DNA of 64,000 nucleotides from NCBI GenBank assembly GCA_045531965.1, contig JAZSFA010000113.1:1-64000 (forward strand), read 5' to 3'. The notes beneath the pieces are model-generated. The model was not told the origin of the DNA and ran no database searches. It saw nothing but the letters and a program-made list of their open reading frames with translations. The position numbers and the translations under genes are program-made. This document shows, one piece after another, positions 53,520 to 62,777 of this stretch (positions are counted from its first letter, which is position 1; the number at the start of each line of letters is the position of its first letter). This stretch comes from CAMEON01 sp045531965 (GTDB taxonomy: Bacteria > Bacillota > Clostridia > Oscillospirales > CAG-272).

Positions 53520-53548
53520 TTGACCCCTCACACCGAATATGATATAAT
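53520..53548 (+). promoter_or_regulatory. promoter of the YwaF-like gene
   Basis: TTGACC (53520-53525), 17 bp, TATAAT (53543-53548); start codon 62 bp further on. Confidence 0.85.
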
Positions 53549-53609
53549 GCTTTGGCGTTCGGCACTTTACCTGCCTAATGCTCAACGATCAATTTCAGAG
53601 GTGCCTTTT

Positions 53610-54428
53610 ATGAACAAAATGCTCGACTGGACTTGGGGTGACATCAACAACGGCGACGTCGGCCCGGGCGCATTCAGTTGGTTTCACCTGCTTTGGATCA
53701 GTATCATGATCATCGCTTGTGTCGCGATTGCGTCGACCGTCGCGCGCAAACACAGCGTCAAAGCTGACCGCATTGTCATTTCGGTTTTATCGGTTATTCT
53801 GATCGGTTGCGAGGTTTTCAAGCAGCTTTTCTGGTTTGAATTCTATGGCTATTACCGTTTCGAAATCTTCCCTTTCCAATTCTGTTCCGTACCGATCTAC
53901 GTGGCGATCTTCGCCGCGGTGATCCCCTGGGACAAAGTGCGTGAAGTCTGTTATCGCTTTCTTGCCTTTTACGGCATCATCGGCGGGCTCGCTGTCATGC
54001 TGGTACCCAACGCGGTGCTGTATACCTATTTCGTGCCCATGTCGCTCCACGCCATGCTTTGGCACACGGTTCTTGTGGTCATGGGTGTATATCTGATGAT
54101 TTCCCGCGGATATGGCAAGCATTTTCGTGAAATGTTCACCCCAGCCGCCATATTCTTGGGTTTTGTGGCTCTCGCCATCATAGGAAATATTCTAGTATAC
54201 AAGCTTCATCTTAACACCCCTGCGTGCCAACCGGGAGATCGCCTCAGTATGTTCTACATCTCCCCCTACTATCCCACCGAGCTGCCGCTTTTGGGTATAG
54301 TACAAAAGATATCCTATCCCCTGTTCCTGCTCTGTTATCTTCTTTTCTTCAACGGCTTCGCATCCATTGTTTGGGTTGTGACTCATCTCATCCGTAAGCT
54401 CCAAAGAAAAGGCAGCAAAAACGCATGA
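53610..54428 (+). CDS. YwaF-like integral membrane protein
   Basis: 272 residues with about seven membrane segments, of the TIGR02206/YwaF type: WFHLLWISIMI, FPFQFCSVPIYVAIFAAVIP and HAMLWHTVLVVMGVYL are typical. Function of the family is not established. The start at 53610 (AGAGGTG upstream) fits the promoter; an in-frame ATG-less extension to 53520 overlaps the promoter and is rejected. Confidence 0.78.
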   Translation: MNKMLDWTWGDINNGDVGPGAFSWFHLLWISIMIIACVAIASTVARKHSVKADRIVISVLSVILIGCEVFKQLFWFEFYGYYRFEIFPFQFCSVPIYVAIFAAVIPWDKVREVCYRFLAFYGIIGGLAVMLVPNAVLYTYFVPMSLHAMLWHTVLVVMGVYLMISRGYGKHFREMFTPAAIFLGFVALAIIGNILVYKLHLNTPACQPGDRLSMFYISPYYPTELPLLGIVQKISYPLFLLCYLLFFNGFASIVWVVTHLIRKLQRKGSKNA

Positions 54429-54482
54429 TTTTTATCAATTCAAACCGCCATTTATGATTGAAGAATCGCTTCCCGCACTAAA

Positions 54483-54520
54483 GAATCTTGATCATTTCTA
54501 CTTGAAATGATCAAGATTTT
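54483..54520 (+). terminator. terminator after the YwaF-like gene
   Basis: TCTTGATCATTTC/GAAATGATCAAGA perfect 13-bp stem followed by TTTTA. A TATAAT at 54535-54540 just beyond it, without a clear -35, may start the queH transcript. Confidence 0.8.
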
Positions 54521-54558
54521 ATGCTATAATAAGGGTAGCCACAGATAGGGGGGATTTC

Positions 54559-55200
54559 ATGAAAAAGAACTATCATGCCGAAACAGAGGCACTGATCGCT
54601 ACGCACCAAGCGAATGGCGAAGTGCCTACCCTGATCCTCCACAGCTGCTGCGCGCCGTGCAGTAGTTACGTTTTGGAGTTTCTGTCGCAGTATTTTAAAA
54701 TCACGGTTTTTTACTACAATCCCAATATTTATCCGGACGAGGAATATTTCCACAGAGTCAAGGAACAACAGGCATTTATCCGCCGATTCCCTGCCCGCCA
54801 TCCCATTGATTTTGTGGAAGGTGACTTTGACAAGGACAGCTTTTATGCCGCAACCAAAGGCATGGAACACCTGCCTGAAGGCGGCGCTCGCTGTTTTAGT
54901 TGCTATGAACTGCGCTTGCGTAAAACTGCTGAACTTGCTCAAGCACAAAACGCTGATTATTTTTGCACAACCTTGTCCATCAGTCCTCTGAAAAACGCCG
55001 AAAAGCTCAACGAGATCGGTATGAAACTGAGTACCGAATACGGGATCCGTTATCTTCCTTCCGACTTCAAAAAGAAAAACGGCTACAAGCGATCGGTGGA
55101 GATCTCCCGCGAATACGGCATGTACCGTCAGGATTATTGCGGCTGTGTTTTTTCCATGCGCGAGCGAAAAAATCAAGAAGATAAAAGCCAAAACCATTAA
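54559..55200 (+). CDS. queH: epoxyqueuosine reductase QueH
   Basis: 213 residues. QueH reduces epoxyqueuosine to queuosine in tRNA, replacing cobalamin-dependent QueG. The Cys pairs are all present: HSCCAPCSSY near the N-terminus, RCFSCYELRL in the middle and DYCGC near the end, ligands of the iron-sulfur cluster and second metal site. Length is normal. The ribosome site is a G-rich stretch (AGGGGGGAT). Monocistronic with its own terminator. Confidence 0.92.
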   Translation: MKKNYHAETEALIATHQANGEVPTLILHSCCAPCSSYVLEFLSQYFKITVFYYNPNIYPDEEYFHRVKEQQAFIRRFPARHPIDFVEGDFDKDSFYAATKGMEHLPEGGARCFSCYELRLRKTAELAQAQNADYFCTTLSISPLKNAEKLNEIGMKLSTEYGIRYLPSDFKKKNGYKRSVEISREYGMYRQDYCGCVFSMRERKNQEDKSQNH

Positions 55201-55236
55201 AAAGGATCGGTTCACTTTCGTGTTCCGATCCTTTTG
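55199..55236. terminator. bidirectional terminator
   Basis: AAAAGGATCGG/CCGATCCTTTT stem between convergent queH and the PPIase lipoprotein gene. Confidence 0.88.
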
Positions 55237-55242
55237 GATATA

Positions 55243-56547
55243 TTACTCAGCGTACTCAAACGTACAATTTCCGATAAGATAATCATACATTTTTACCGCA
55301 AACGCCGATTCTCGGAGATAGCTCTCACCGATGTTCTCGAGAATATCCTCCTTGGTCACATAACCACCGTAATATTCGATCCAGTATTCGATCTCCTCCT
55401 CCAGCTCTTTATCGGTCACCGTCTCGAGACCTTCCCACTCGGCGATGGCATGAACCAACATATCCTTCTTAACCATCAGCTCAGACATTTTTTTGATTTC
55501 ATCTTCCCAGTTGGCACCCTTTTCAAAGCCCATATAGTAAACCGCAAAGTCACCAATGGTAGGATACACCTTGGAAAACTCCTCGCCATAGCGAGACTTA
55601 TAATATTCGTAAGCGGATTGCAGTTCGTTCTTGTAGGAGGTGGCATAATAGTCCAGCTCCATCTGAGGCAGATTGGTGCAAACCACCTGTTCGGTCAGAT
55701 ACGTCCAAAGTGCATCCGTCTTGGCAGATTCAATATACTCTGCGTTCTGCTTTTCCAAGTCCGTTTTGAGATATGCCTCAAATTCCGCAAGGAAAGACGC
55801 TTCGGTTGCGTGAACCTTCTCGGACGTATACTTAAAGACGTTTTCTACCAGCTCTCGGTTATATTCAGGAAGCGTATACTGCACAGCATATTCCACAACA
55901 ACATAGAAAATGGCATCTTTACCGCCAAGCTCTTCGTTATATCCCTCGGGGAAGGTCACATGAACCTCGGCAGGTTTTTCCTTGGAGGTTTGGTTGGGAA
56001 CCACACCCACCAAGCCTGCTTCAAAGCCGGGGATAAAAGATCCCGAGCCAAGCCCCAGTCCGTAGGGGGTCTTGTCGTCCATGTTGGAGCCGCCGTCAAA
56101 TTCCTTGCCGTCAATCGTGCCCTTATAGTAGATATATGCCGTGTCGCCCATCTTGAGCGCTTGATCGTATACTTTGGTTTCCCCATTCACAGCTGCGCGC
56201 TCCTGGAAGATCAGGTACTGCAAATGAGACTGTACTTCCTCATCGGTAATCAAAAGATCCGGTGAAAGCTTCAACTTCATCGAAGAATAAATAGACTTAT
56301 CGAGCGTCACATCCTTGCCAACGTCAGCTTCAAAATAATCGTAACGAGGCATCTGCGTTTCTTCTTCCTTGGTATCGGCAGTCGTACCGTCGGTTGTACC
56401 CGTCGTAGTACCGGCTTCACCCGTTCCCGTTTCGTTAGTGGTCGTATTTTGGGTATCCTTAGGATCACCCTCGCCGCCGCAGGATGCCAGCACAGCCAAG
56501 CTCAGAAGCACGGCGGAAAGAATCAATAAAAGTTTACTTTTTTTCAT
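55243..56547 (-). CDS. trigger-factor-like FKBP peptidyl-prolyl isomerase lipoprotein
   Basis: 434 residues. Lipobox LASC (about Cys21-23) and a long Thr/Gly linker show a surface lipoprotein. Residues about 115-215 carry an FKBP-type isomerase domain (MGDTAYIYYKGTIDGKEFDGGS, GSFIPGFEAGLVG, VHVTFPEGY). Residues about 225-430 resemble the trigger factor C-terminal helical chaperone domain. It probably folds secreted proteins outside the membrane, the counterpart of PrsA. Start at 56547 after GGAG; upstream in-frame ATGs give no signal peptide. Confidence 0.82.
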   Translation of the reverse strand: MKKSKLLLILSAVLLSLAVLASCGGEGDPKDTQNTTTNETGTGEAGTTTGTTDGTTADTKEEETQMPRYDYFEADVGKDVTLDKSIYSSMKLKLSPDLLITDEEVQSHLQYLIFQERAAVNGETKVYDQALKMGDTAYIYYKGTIDGKEFDGGSNMDDKTPYGLGLGSGSFIPGFEAGLVGVVPNQTSKEKPAEVHVTFPEGYNEELGGKDAIFYVVVEYAVQYTLPEYNRELVENVFKYTSEKVHATEASFLAEFEAYLKTDLEKQNAEYIESAKTDALWTYLTEQVVCTNLPQMELDYYATSYKNELQSAYEYYKSRYGEEFSKVYPTIGDFAVYYMGFEKGANWEDEIKKMSELMVKKDMLVHAIAEWEGLETVTDKELEEEIEYWIEYYGGYVTKEDILENIGESYLRESAFAVKMYDYLIGNCTFEYAE

Positions 56548-56784
56548 GTAGATTTCTCCGATTTCCTTAAAATACCGATCGCGGATACCTCTGCGCTCGG
56601 TTAATAGAACAAAGTATATCATACACTTTTTTGCAAAAAAAATCAAGAGGTTTACTTATAAATTCACAGAACATTCAGTTATTTTTCGTTTTTTCTCTCT
56701 ACCAAGTTCGATTGTTTACAGATCGTTCATACAAGACAGGACACCCCGTGGTATCATTAAATATCATATCCCAAGGAGTTTTCC

Positions 56785-57603
56785 ATGCCACAGATCAATC
56801 ATCTGCATCTCAATGCCGAAAAGATCCGCCCCCATTTACCGAAAGAATTGTTTCTCATGCCCGTGGAGGTTTTTGACACCATAGATTCCACAAACAGCGA
56901 AGCTCGTCGCCGTCTCTCCCAAGGCCTCAAGCCCCCCTTTTTGATGATTGCACTTAGCCAGACGCAAGGGAGGGGACGATTGGGGCGCAGCTTCTTTTCA
57001 CCTCACGGAAGCGGTCTTTACATGACACTGGTGCTTGACTCTCAGGATCAACTCGATCGCCTGACCGTTGTCACCCCTACCGCCGCCGTTGCTGTAGCGG
57101 AGGCAATCGCTGACGTATGCCATAAAGAAGCCAACATCAAATGGGTCAACGATCTGTACCTGAACCATAAAAAAATCTGTGGCATTCTCACAGAGACCGT
57201 CGCTTTTTCAGGTGGCTATCACGTCATGATCGGCATCGGCATCAATTTGACCACAGCCCATTTTCCCGAGGGGTTTCGCAACCCCGCAGGCGCTGTTTTT
57301 TCAGAGAATGAATCCCCCGCTGACAGTTCCCTGCTATGCGCCCGAATCGTAACAAAGCTGATACACTATCTGACCCCCGAAGCATCCAAAGCATGTCTTC
57401 CGGCTTACCGAACACGCCTGTGCATGGTAGGGGAACGGGTCATCTGCACCCATCATTTTCCGGGTGATGGAGAAACAGCGGAGGAAGACGGTATCGAAGG
57501 AATCATGCTTGGGGTCGATGACGATTACGGTCTGATCCTGCAACGAAACGACGGTCATATAGACATCCTTCGAGGCGGAGAGGTATCTGTTAAACGAGTC
57601 TAA
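56785..57603 (+). CDS. birA: biotin-[acetyl-CoA-carboxylase] ligase
   Basis: 272 residues, class I (no DNA-binding domain). It activates biotin with ATP and attaches it to carrier proteins. Motifs: DTIDSTNSEA, QTQGRGRLGR (biotinyl-AMP loop), KWVNDLYLNHKKICGILTE and a C-terminal SH3-like domain (GVDDDYGLILQRNDG). AAGGAG precedes the start. Confidence 0.93.
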   Translation: MPQINHLHLNAEKIRPHLPKELFLMPVEVFDTIDSTNSEARRRLSQGLKPPFLMIALSQTQGRGRLGRSFFSPHGSGLYMTLVLDSQDQLDRLTVVTPTAAVAVAEAIADVCHKEANIKWVNDLYLNHKKICGILTETVAFSGGYHVMIGIGINLTTAHFPEGFRNPAGAVFSENESPADSSLLCARIVTKLIHYLTPEASKACLPAYRTRLCMVGERVICTHHFPGDGETAEEDGIEGIMLGVDDDYGLILQRNDGHIDILRGGEVSVKRV

Positions 57604-57614
57604 CAAGGCTTTAC

Positions 57615-57656
57615 AAAAAGAAACGCAACTGTATCCAAACGGTTGCGTTTCTTTTT
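57615..57656. terminator. bidirectional terminator
   Basis: AAAAAGAAACGCAAC/GTTGCGTTTCTTTTT between convergent birA and argD. Confidence 0.92.
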
Positions 57657-57665
57657 TTGTACACG

Positions 57666-58841
57666 TTATTCGGCGCATGCCGCTTTGATGATCTCCACGG
57701 CTTCTTTTAAAACTTCCATGGGAATGTTCAGAGCCGGCAGAAGCCTTACCTTGTCCTTGGCTGTCAGGCACAGCACGCCCTTCTCCATGCAAGATTTGAG
57801 CACGTCCCCCGCGGGCTTGACCGTCTTGATGCCGATCATGAGTCCCATGCCGCTGACGGATTCCACGCCTTCGGCGTCTTCCAGAGCAGAGAACACATAC
57901 GCGCTCTTGACACGGACATCAGAAAGAAATGCCTTGTCCAAACGCTCAATGACCGATACAGCCCCCGCGCAGGCGATGGGGTTACCGCCGAAAGTGGAGC
58001 CGTGGTCGCCAAAGCCCAGCACGTTCTGTACCTTTTCGGACATGAGGGTAGCGCCCAAAGGCAGACCGCCACCCAGACCCTTGGCGGTGGACACCACGTC
58101 GGGGGTAATGTCGAAATTCATGTAAGCATACAGTGCGCCGGTGCGTCCGTTGCCCGTCTGCACCTCGTCGATGATGAGGATGATATCGTTTGCCTTGGCA
58201 TACTCAGCCACGGCGGTAACGAACGCTTTGTCCAAGGCGATGACGCCGCCCTCGCCCTGCACGCACTCCAGCATGATACCCGCCACCTTGTCGGCACCCA
58301 CGGTCTCTACGGTGGTCTTGAAAGCCTCGAAATCATTGGCGGGGGTGTGGACAAAGCCGGGCGTCAACGGCTGGAACAGCTTGTGGAAATGATCCTGTCC
58401 CGTGGCGGCAAGGGTGGTCAAAGTACGGCCGTGGAAGGATTTTTCCAGGGTCACGATGGTATAGCAATCCTCGCCCTTATGCTCGGTGGCGTACTTTCTC
58501 GCCACCTTGATGGCGCACTCGTTGGCCTCGGCACCCGAGTTGGCGAAGAACACCTTGCTCATGCCCGTGCGGGTGCAGAGCATCTCGGCCAGCTTGGCGC
58601 AAGGCTCGGTGTAGTACAGGTTGGACATATGCTGCACCTTACCCAGTTGGGCAGTTACGGCGGCGACCCAGTCATCGTCCGCGATGCCCATAGCGGTGAC
58701 ACCGATGCCCGAGCCCATATCGATGTAGCGCTTGCCGCTGTCGTCATAGACCTCGGAGCCCTTGCCCGAGACGATGGTCACGGGGAAGCGGTTATAGGTA
58801 TTGGCAACGTATTGCTTGTCGGTGGATTGGATATGACTCAT
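57666..58841 (-). CDS. argD: acetylornithine aminotransferase
   Basis: 391 residues, PLP-dependent class III aminotransferase, fourth step of arginine synthesis. Motifs: NSGAEANECAIKVARKY, IIDEVQTGNGRTG and the PLP Lys in STAKGLGGGLPLGA. GAGGT lies before the start. It belongs with argC, argJ and argB upstream on this strand but is parted from them by a WG-repeat lipoprotein gene 27 bp upstream, so it is probably co-transcribed with that gene. Confidence 0.93.
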   Translation of the reverse strand: MSHIQSTDKQYVANTYNRFPVTIVSGKGSEVYDDSGKRYIDMGSGIGVTAMGIADDDWVAAVTAQLGKVQHMSNLYYTEPCAKLAEMLCTRTGMSKVFFANSGAEANECAIKVARKYATEHKGEDCYTIVTLEKSFHGRTLTTLAATGQDHFHKLFQPLTPGFVHTPANDFEAFKTTVETVGADKVAGIMLECVQGEGGVIALDKAFVTAVAEYAKANDIILIIDEVQTGNGRTGALYAYMNFDITPDVVSTAKGLGGGLPLGATLMSEKVQNVLGFGDHGSTFGGNPIACAGAVSVIERLDKAFLSDVRVKSAYVFSALEDAEGVESVSGMGLMIGIKTVKPAGDVLKSCMEKGVLCLTAKDKVRLLPALNIPMEVLKEAVEIIKAACAE

Positions 58842-58867
58842 TAGATTACCTCTTATCTGTGGATTCC

Positions 58868-60076
58868 TTAATCATCAGGAAAAGAATTGTTGATCTTTTG
58901 CTGATTAATATTGTAATATTTGGGACGGAGAACATACTCACCCGACGCGTTGATCACGCCGTATTTATCTCCTACCTGCACTATGGCATATCCGTCCCCA
59001 AAAAAATTACCTGCCTTGCTGAATTGGGGGTCAATGACTTCTTTACCGGTGCTGTCAACGTACCCCCATTCTCCGTCACCCCCATCTTCCTGTACCAATG
59101 CCAAACCAAAATCAGAAAACTTGATGGCTTTTGCATAGGTGGGCTGCAGCAGGGTCTCTCCTTTGGCATCTATGATACCGTACAGCTCTCCCACCTTAAA
59201 CCAGGTCACGCCGTGGGATGACATGGCGCTGCTCCATTGATACCGGGGCGGGATCACTTCCTCGCCTTGCTGGTTGATGTAACCAAAGGCGCCGTCCTTC
59301 TTCACCAGACCCATGCCGCCACTGATGCTGCCTGCCGCATCGTAAATAAAGTCACAGACCACCTTGCCGGAAGCATCAATATAGCCCCAATACTCGCCCT
59401 TCTGAACTGCCACGATAGAGCACCCTTCAAAGGAACGAGCCACGTCGTACTGAGGTTCGATCACCATCTCGCCCGAGGTGTTGATAAATCCCCAGAGGTC
59501 ATTCAGTTTAACCCTTGCCAAACCGTTCTCCGAAAAAGCACCTGCGTCCTGAAAGGTTTGATCAAAAGCCTTCTTGCCCTGCTTGTTGATAAAAAACGCC
59601 TTGTCATCATGCTTGACCAATGCCAGACCGCAGTCCGTAAAGGCATAGCAGGATTCGTATTGAGGGACAAATAAATATTCACCCTTTTCATTGATTGCGC
59701 CGTACAAATCGTTGGCTTTGACATAGGCATAATCTCCACGGAAATCATACGCCAGCTCATACCTGTAATCAATCACCAAATCTCCCTTGGTGTTAATATA
59801 ACCCCACTTGTCTTCCTTCTTCACACGAGCCAGCCCGTTTTCGGTAAAATTATAAGCTTTGTCAAAGGCAGGTTCAATGACGTATTCACCCTTGGCATTC
59901 ACAAATCCCCATTCGCCGTCACCGCTGTCCTCTTGCACCGCCAAAAGACCTTGGTTGAAGAGGATATCCTCCTCTGAGGCACTACCCGAATGCTTTTGAT
60001 GATTACAGCCTGAAAACAGGGTGACCACGCACATAACAGCCATAAGAAATAGAAAAAATCTGCTTTTTTTCATCAT
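58868..60076 (-). CDS. WG-repeat lipoprotein
   Basis: 402 residues. Lipobox FSGC (about Cys24) and then about eleven tandem ~32-residue WG repeats of the type WGFINTKGE-V-PQYD (e.g. KWGYINTKGDLVIDYRYE, GEWGYVDSTGKEVIDPQFS). The repeats likely form a beta-propeller or similar surface scaffold; binding partner unknown. AAAGGAG lies before the start (first of two ATGs). Its place inside an arginine gene cluster has no obvious reason. Confidence 0.85.
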   Translation of the reverse strand: MMKKSRFFLFLMAVMCVVTLFSGCNHQKHSGSASEEDILFNQGLLAVQEDSGDGEWGFVNAKGEYVIEPAFDKAYNFTENGLARVKKEDKWGYINTKGDLVIDYRYELAYDFRGDYAYVKANDLYGAINEKGEYLFVPQYESCYAFTDCGLALVKHDDKAFFINKQGKKAFDQTFQDAGAFSENGLARVKLNDLWGFINTSGEMVIEPQYDVARSFEGCSIVAVQKGEYWGYIDASGKVVCDFIYDAAGSISGGMGLVKKDGAFGYINQQGEEVIPPRYQWSSAMSSHGVTWFKVGELYGIIDAKGETLLQPTYAKAIKFSDFGLALVQEDGGDGEWGYVDSTGKEVIDPQFSKAGNFFGDGYAIVQVGDKYGVINASGEYVLRPKYYNINQQKINNSFPDD

Positions 60077-60215
60077 TTGTTTCTCCTTTTATGGATTAGA
60101 GACATTTTGCATAGCCTCCTATCACATCAGACGATGTTTTCGGGGAGAATCTTACAAGATTTTTAAACAAATTTGAACTTTCAAAAAATGATCTGATCTC
60201 TCGATCCTATCCTTC

Positions 60216-60300
60216 TTTTTGAAAGTTCTTGAAAGGGGGGCCGGGGGGGAAAACTTCTTTCAAGGAACTGCTTGCAGTTCGGTTTTCCCCAGCCGTACGC
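60216..60300. repeat. dispersed palindromic repeat, partial
   Basis: Between argB and the WG gene: TTTTTGAAAGTTCTTGAAAG, a G-tract, then GGGGGAAAACTTCTTTCAAG and GGTTTTCCCC. It shares words with the arms near 8.2 and 61.2-62.8 kb but is the least regular copy. The rest of 60077-60301 holds nothing else I can see. Confidence 0.55.
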
Positions 60301-60301
60301 C

Positions 60302-61171
60302 TTATTCCTTATTCCCCACCACCATGGTGCCTGCTCCCTCGTCGGTGAGTAGCTCCATAAGGATGGCGTGAGGGATACGGCCGTCCATGATGGTGACGGT
60401 TTTCACACCCGCGTTGATGGCCTCGATACAGCAGTCCACCTTGGGGATCATGCCGCCCGAGATGATGCCTTCCTCGTACAGCTTGCGTGCTTCGGGAACG
60501 GTGATACCCGTGATGAGGGTGGAGGGATCGTCCTTGTCTCGGAGAATACCTGCCACGTCGGTCATCATGATAAGACGGGCGGCGCCCAAAGCGCCTGCGA
60601 TATAAGCCGCGGCGGTGTCACCGTTGATGTTGTAGACGTTGCCCTGATGGTCGCTTGCCACGGTGGACACCACGGGGATGTAGTTCTTTTCCAAAAGGTC
60701 GGTGATAGGGCGGGTGCGGATCTTGGTGATCTCACCCACATAGCCCAACCGCTCGTCCTTAATACGCGCCTCGATGATGCCGCCGTCCATGCCCGAAAGA
60801 CCCACGGCATGACCGCCCTTCATCTGGAGCAGGGTGACGAGAGACTTGTTGACCTTGCCCGCCAGCACCATCTGCACGATGTCCACGGTCTCCTTGTCGG
60901 TGACTCTGAGGCCGTCCACAAACTCAGGCTTCTTGCCCAGCTTTTTCATCATATCGCTGATTTCGGGGCCGCCACCGTGGACAAGCACCACCTTGACGCC
61001 AATGAGCCAAAGCAGGGCGATGTCCTCCATGACCTGCTGCTTCAGCGTCTCGTCGATCATGGCGTTTCCGCCGTACTTTACCACAACGATCTCGCCATTG
61101 TATCTTTTGATGTAAGGCAGCGCCTGGGTCAGCACCTGGGCGCGCTGTGCGTTGGAAAATTGGTTGTTCAT
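60302..61171 (-). CDS. argB: acetylglutamate kinase
   Basis: 289 residues. Phosphorylates N-acetylglutamate, second step of arginine synthesis. Motifs: VVVKYGGNAMID, VLVHGGGPEIS, GLSGMDGGIIEA and NINGDTAAAYIAGAL. The start at 61171 follows AGGAG; the in-frame extension upstream lies in a palindromic repeat and is not part of the protein. Confidence 0.94.
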   Translation of the reverse strand: MNNQFSNAQRAQVLTQALPYIKRYNGEIVVVKYGGNAMIDETLKQQVMEDIALLWLIGVKVVLVHGGGPEISDMMKKLGKKPEFVDGLRVTDKETVDIVQMVLAGKVNKSLVTLLQMKGGHAVGLSGMDGGIIEARIKDERLGYVGEITKIRTRPITDLLEKNYIPVVSTVASDHQGNVYNINGDTAAAYIAGALGAARLIMMTDVAGILRDKDDPSTLITGITVPEARKLYEEGIISGGMIPKVDCCIEAINAGVKTVTIMDGRIPHAILMELLTDEGAGTMVVGNKE

Positions 61172-61181
61172 AGTGTCTCCT

Positions 61182-61355
61182 GTGGGGGACGCCAAGGGAA
61201 CTTTTTTAAAAAAGTTTCCCTTGGAACCCTTCAAAAACTTTTAAAACAGAATAATTATTTTGGACAACAAATGGGTAGAGCACAGTATCTCTACCGTTAT
61301 GTTATACTTTAAGATTTTTGCGGGGGGGCTTTTTTCAAAAGCTCCCCAAAAACGT
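61182..61355. repeat. dispersed palindromic repeat between argJ and argB
   Basis: Hairpin arm CCAAGGGAACTTTTTT/AAAAAAGTTTCCCTTGG (61192-61230), an AT-rich centre (ATAATTATTTTGG), and a second arm GGGGGCTTTT/AAAAGCTCCCC (about 61325-61347). Same layout as at 8.2-8.35 and 62.58-62.77 kb. Confidence 0.75.
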
Positions 61356-61359
61356 GCTC

Positions 61360-62574
61360 TTACGTTCTATAATCTCCGTTGATCTTCACGTAATCATAAG
61401 TCAGATCACAGCCCCAGGCAGTGGCTGTCACGTCTCCGTCGCCCACCGACACGAGAATCTCGATCTCGCGCTCAAGCAGGATCTCCTTGGCGATCTCCTC
61501 GGAGAATTCCACCCCTGCGCCGTCCTTGCAAACAAGGATCTCGCCCTTTGCGGAACGGAAGGACACGTCCACGCGGTGAACGTCCACGTCGGCACCGCTG
61601 TAGCCGATGGCACACAGCACACGACCCCAGTTGGCATCCGCGCCGAACATGGCGGCTTTGAGGAGGCTGGAGCAGATGACGCTCTTCGCCACGGTACGGG
61701 CGGTTCCCACATCAGCAGCACCGCTGACGGTACATTCCAAGAGTTTGGTGGCACCCTCGCCGTCTCCCGCAATCATGCGGCAGAGGGCAACGGTAACGGT
61801 GTTAAGTGCCTTCATAAAGGTGGCGAAATCCTCACCCTCGGCGGATACGGTTTCGTTGCCTGCCATACCGTTGGCAAGGACGGTAACCATATCGTTGGTG
61901 GAGGTGTCGCCGTCCACGCTAACCATATTGAAGGTGGCGGAGATGTCGGTGGACAGCGCCTTTTTGAGCATCTCAGGAGTGATAGCAGCATCAGTGGTAA
62001 TAAATACCAACATGGTTGCCATGTTGGGGTGAATCATGCCGCTACCCTTGGCAATACCGCCCATGCGACAGGTCTTTCCGCCCAGCTCAAACTCCACAGC
62101 CACTTCCTTCTTGACAGTATCGGTGGTCATGATGCCCTCGGCGGCAGCGTCACAGCCGTCGGCAGACAGCCCTGCCACCAATGCGGGAATACCCGACTTG
62201 ATGGGTTCGATGGAGAGAGGCTGACCGATGACACCTGTGGAAGCTACCACAACGTCGGAGGGGATGATGTTCAAAGCAGCACCCAACAGATCGCACATCT
62301 CTTCGGCGATCTCAATGCCGTTGGCGTTACAGGTGTTGGCGTTGCCGCTGTTACAGATAACCGCCTGTGCCACACCGTTTTCGATATGCTTTTTAGTCAC
62401 GTCCAAGGGCGCGCCCTTGACGAGATTGGTGGTATAGACCGCCGCACAGGATGCAGGCACCTCGCTGTAGATCAGCGCCAGATCCTTCTTGGTGCGATTC
62501 TTGCGGACGCCGCAATGCACGCCGTTTGCCGTAAATCCTTTCGCGGCGCACACGCCGCCATTGATCAGTTTCAT
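61360..62574 (-). CDS. argJ: glutamate N-acetyltransferase / amino-acid acetyltransferase
   Basis: 404 residues. Bifunctional ornithine acetyltransferase of the cyclic arginine pathway. It is cut by itself at Thr in GMIHPNMATML, giving two chains; GGVCAAKGFTANGVHC at the N-terminus and NTCNANGIEIA fit the family. Start at 62574 after AAAGGAGG; the longer frame upstream is repeat sequence. No argA is needed in such a pathway. Confidence 0.94.
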   Translation of the reverse strand: MKLINGGVCAAKGFTANGVHCGVRKNRTKKDLALIYSEVPASCAAVYTTNLVKGAPLDVTKKHIENGVAQAVICNSGNANTCNANGIEIAEEMCDLLGAALNIIPSDVVVASTGVIGQPLSIEPIKSGIPALVAGLSADGCDAAAEGIMTTDTVKKEVAVEFELGGKTCRMGGIAKGSGMIHPNMATMLVFITTDAAITPEMLKKALSTDISATFNMVSVDGDTSTNDMVTVLANGMAGNETVSAEGEDFATFMKALNTVTVALCRMIAGDGEGATKLLECTVSGAADVGTARTVAKSVICSSLLKAAMFGADANWGRVLCAIGYSGADVDVHRVDVSFRSAKGEILVCKDGAGVEFSEEIAKEILLEREIEILVSVGDGDVTATAWGCDLTYDYVKINGDYRT

Positions 62575-62579
62575 ATGTC

Positions 62580-62770
62580 CTCCTTTGGGGCACGCCAAGG
62601 GCGCCGCCCTTGGAACCCGCTCAAACCCTTTTGCAAAAAGGGTTTGAGAATCCCAAAAACTTTTAAATAATTTATTCCTTGGAAAATTTTTTTGATCCTT
62701 CATAATCCTTTGTTAAAGGTTTTTGAAGGGTTTCCAAAGGGAAACTTTTTTCAAAAAGTTTCCCTTTGGC
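62580..62770. repeat. dispersed palindromic repeats between argC and argJ
   Basis: Three hairpins: CCAAGGGC/GCCCTTGG (62594-62613), CTCAAACCC..GGGTTTGAG (62621-62648) and CCAAAGGGAAACTTTT/AAAAGTTTCCCTTTGG (62733-62769), around an AT-rich centre. Variable arms with fixed layout suggest a mobile palindromic family that inserts between co-directional genes. Confidence 0.75.
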
Positions 62771-62777
62771 GTCCTCC

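Noticed and set aside
54429..54558. preQ1 riboswitch before queH
   Set aside because: The only structure upstream is a perfect hairpin that fits a terminator of the previous gene; the preQ1 core sequence is not present.
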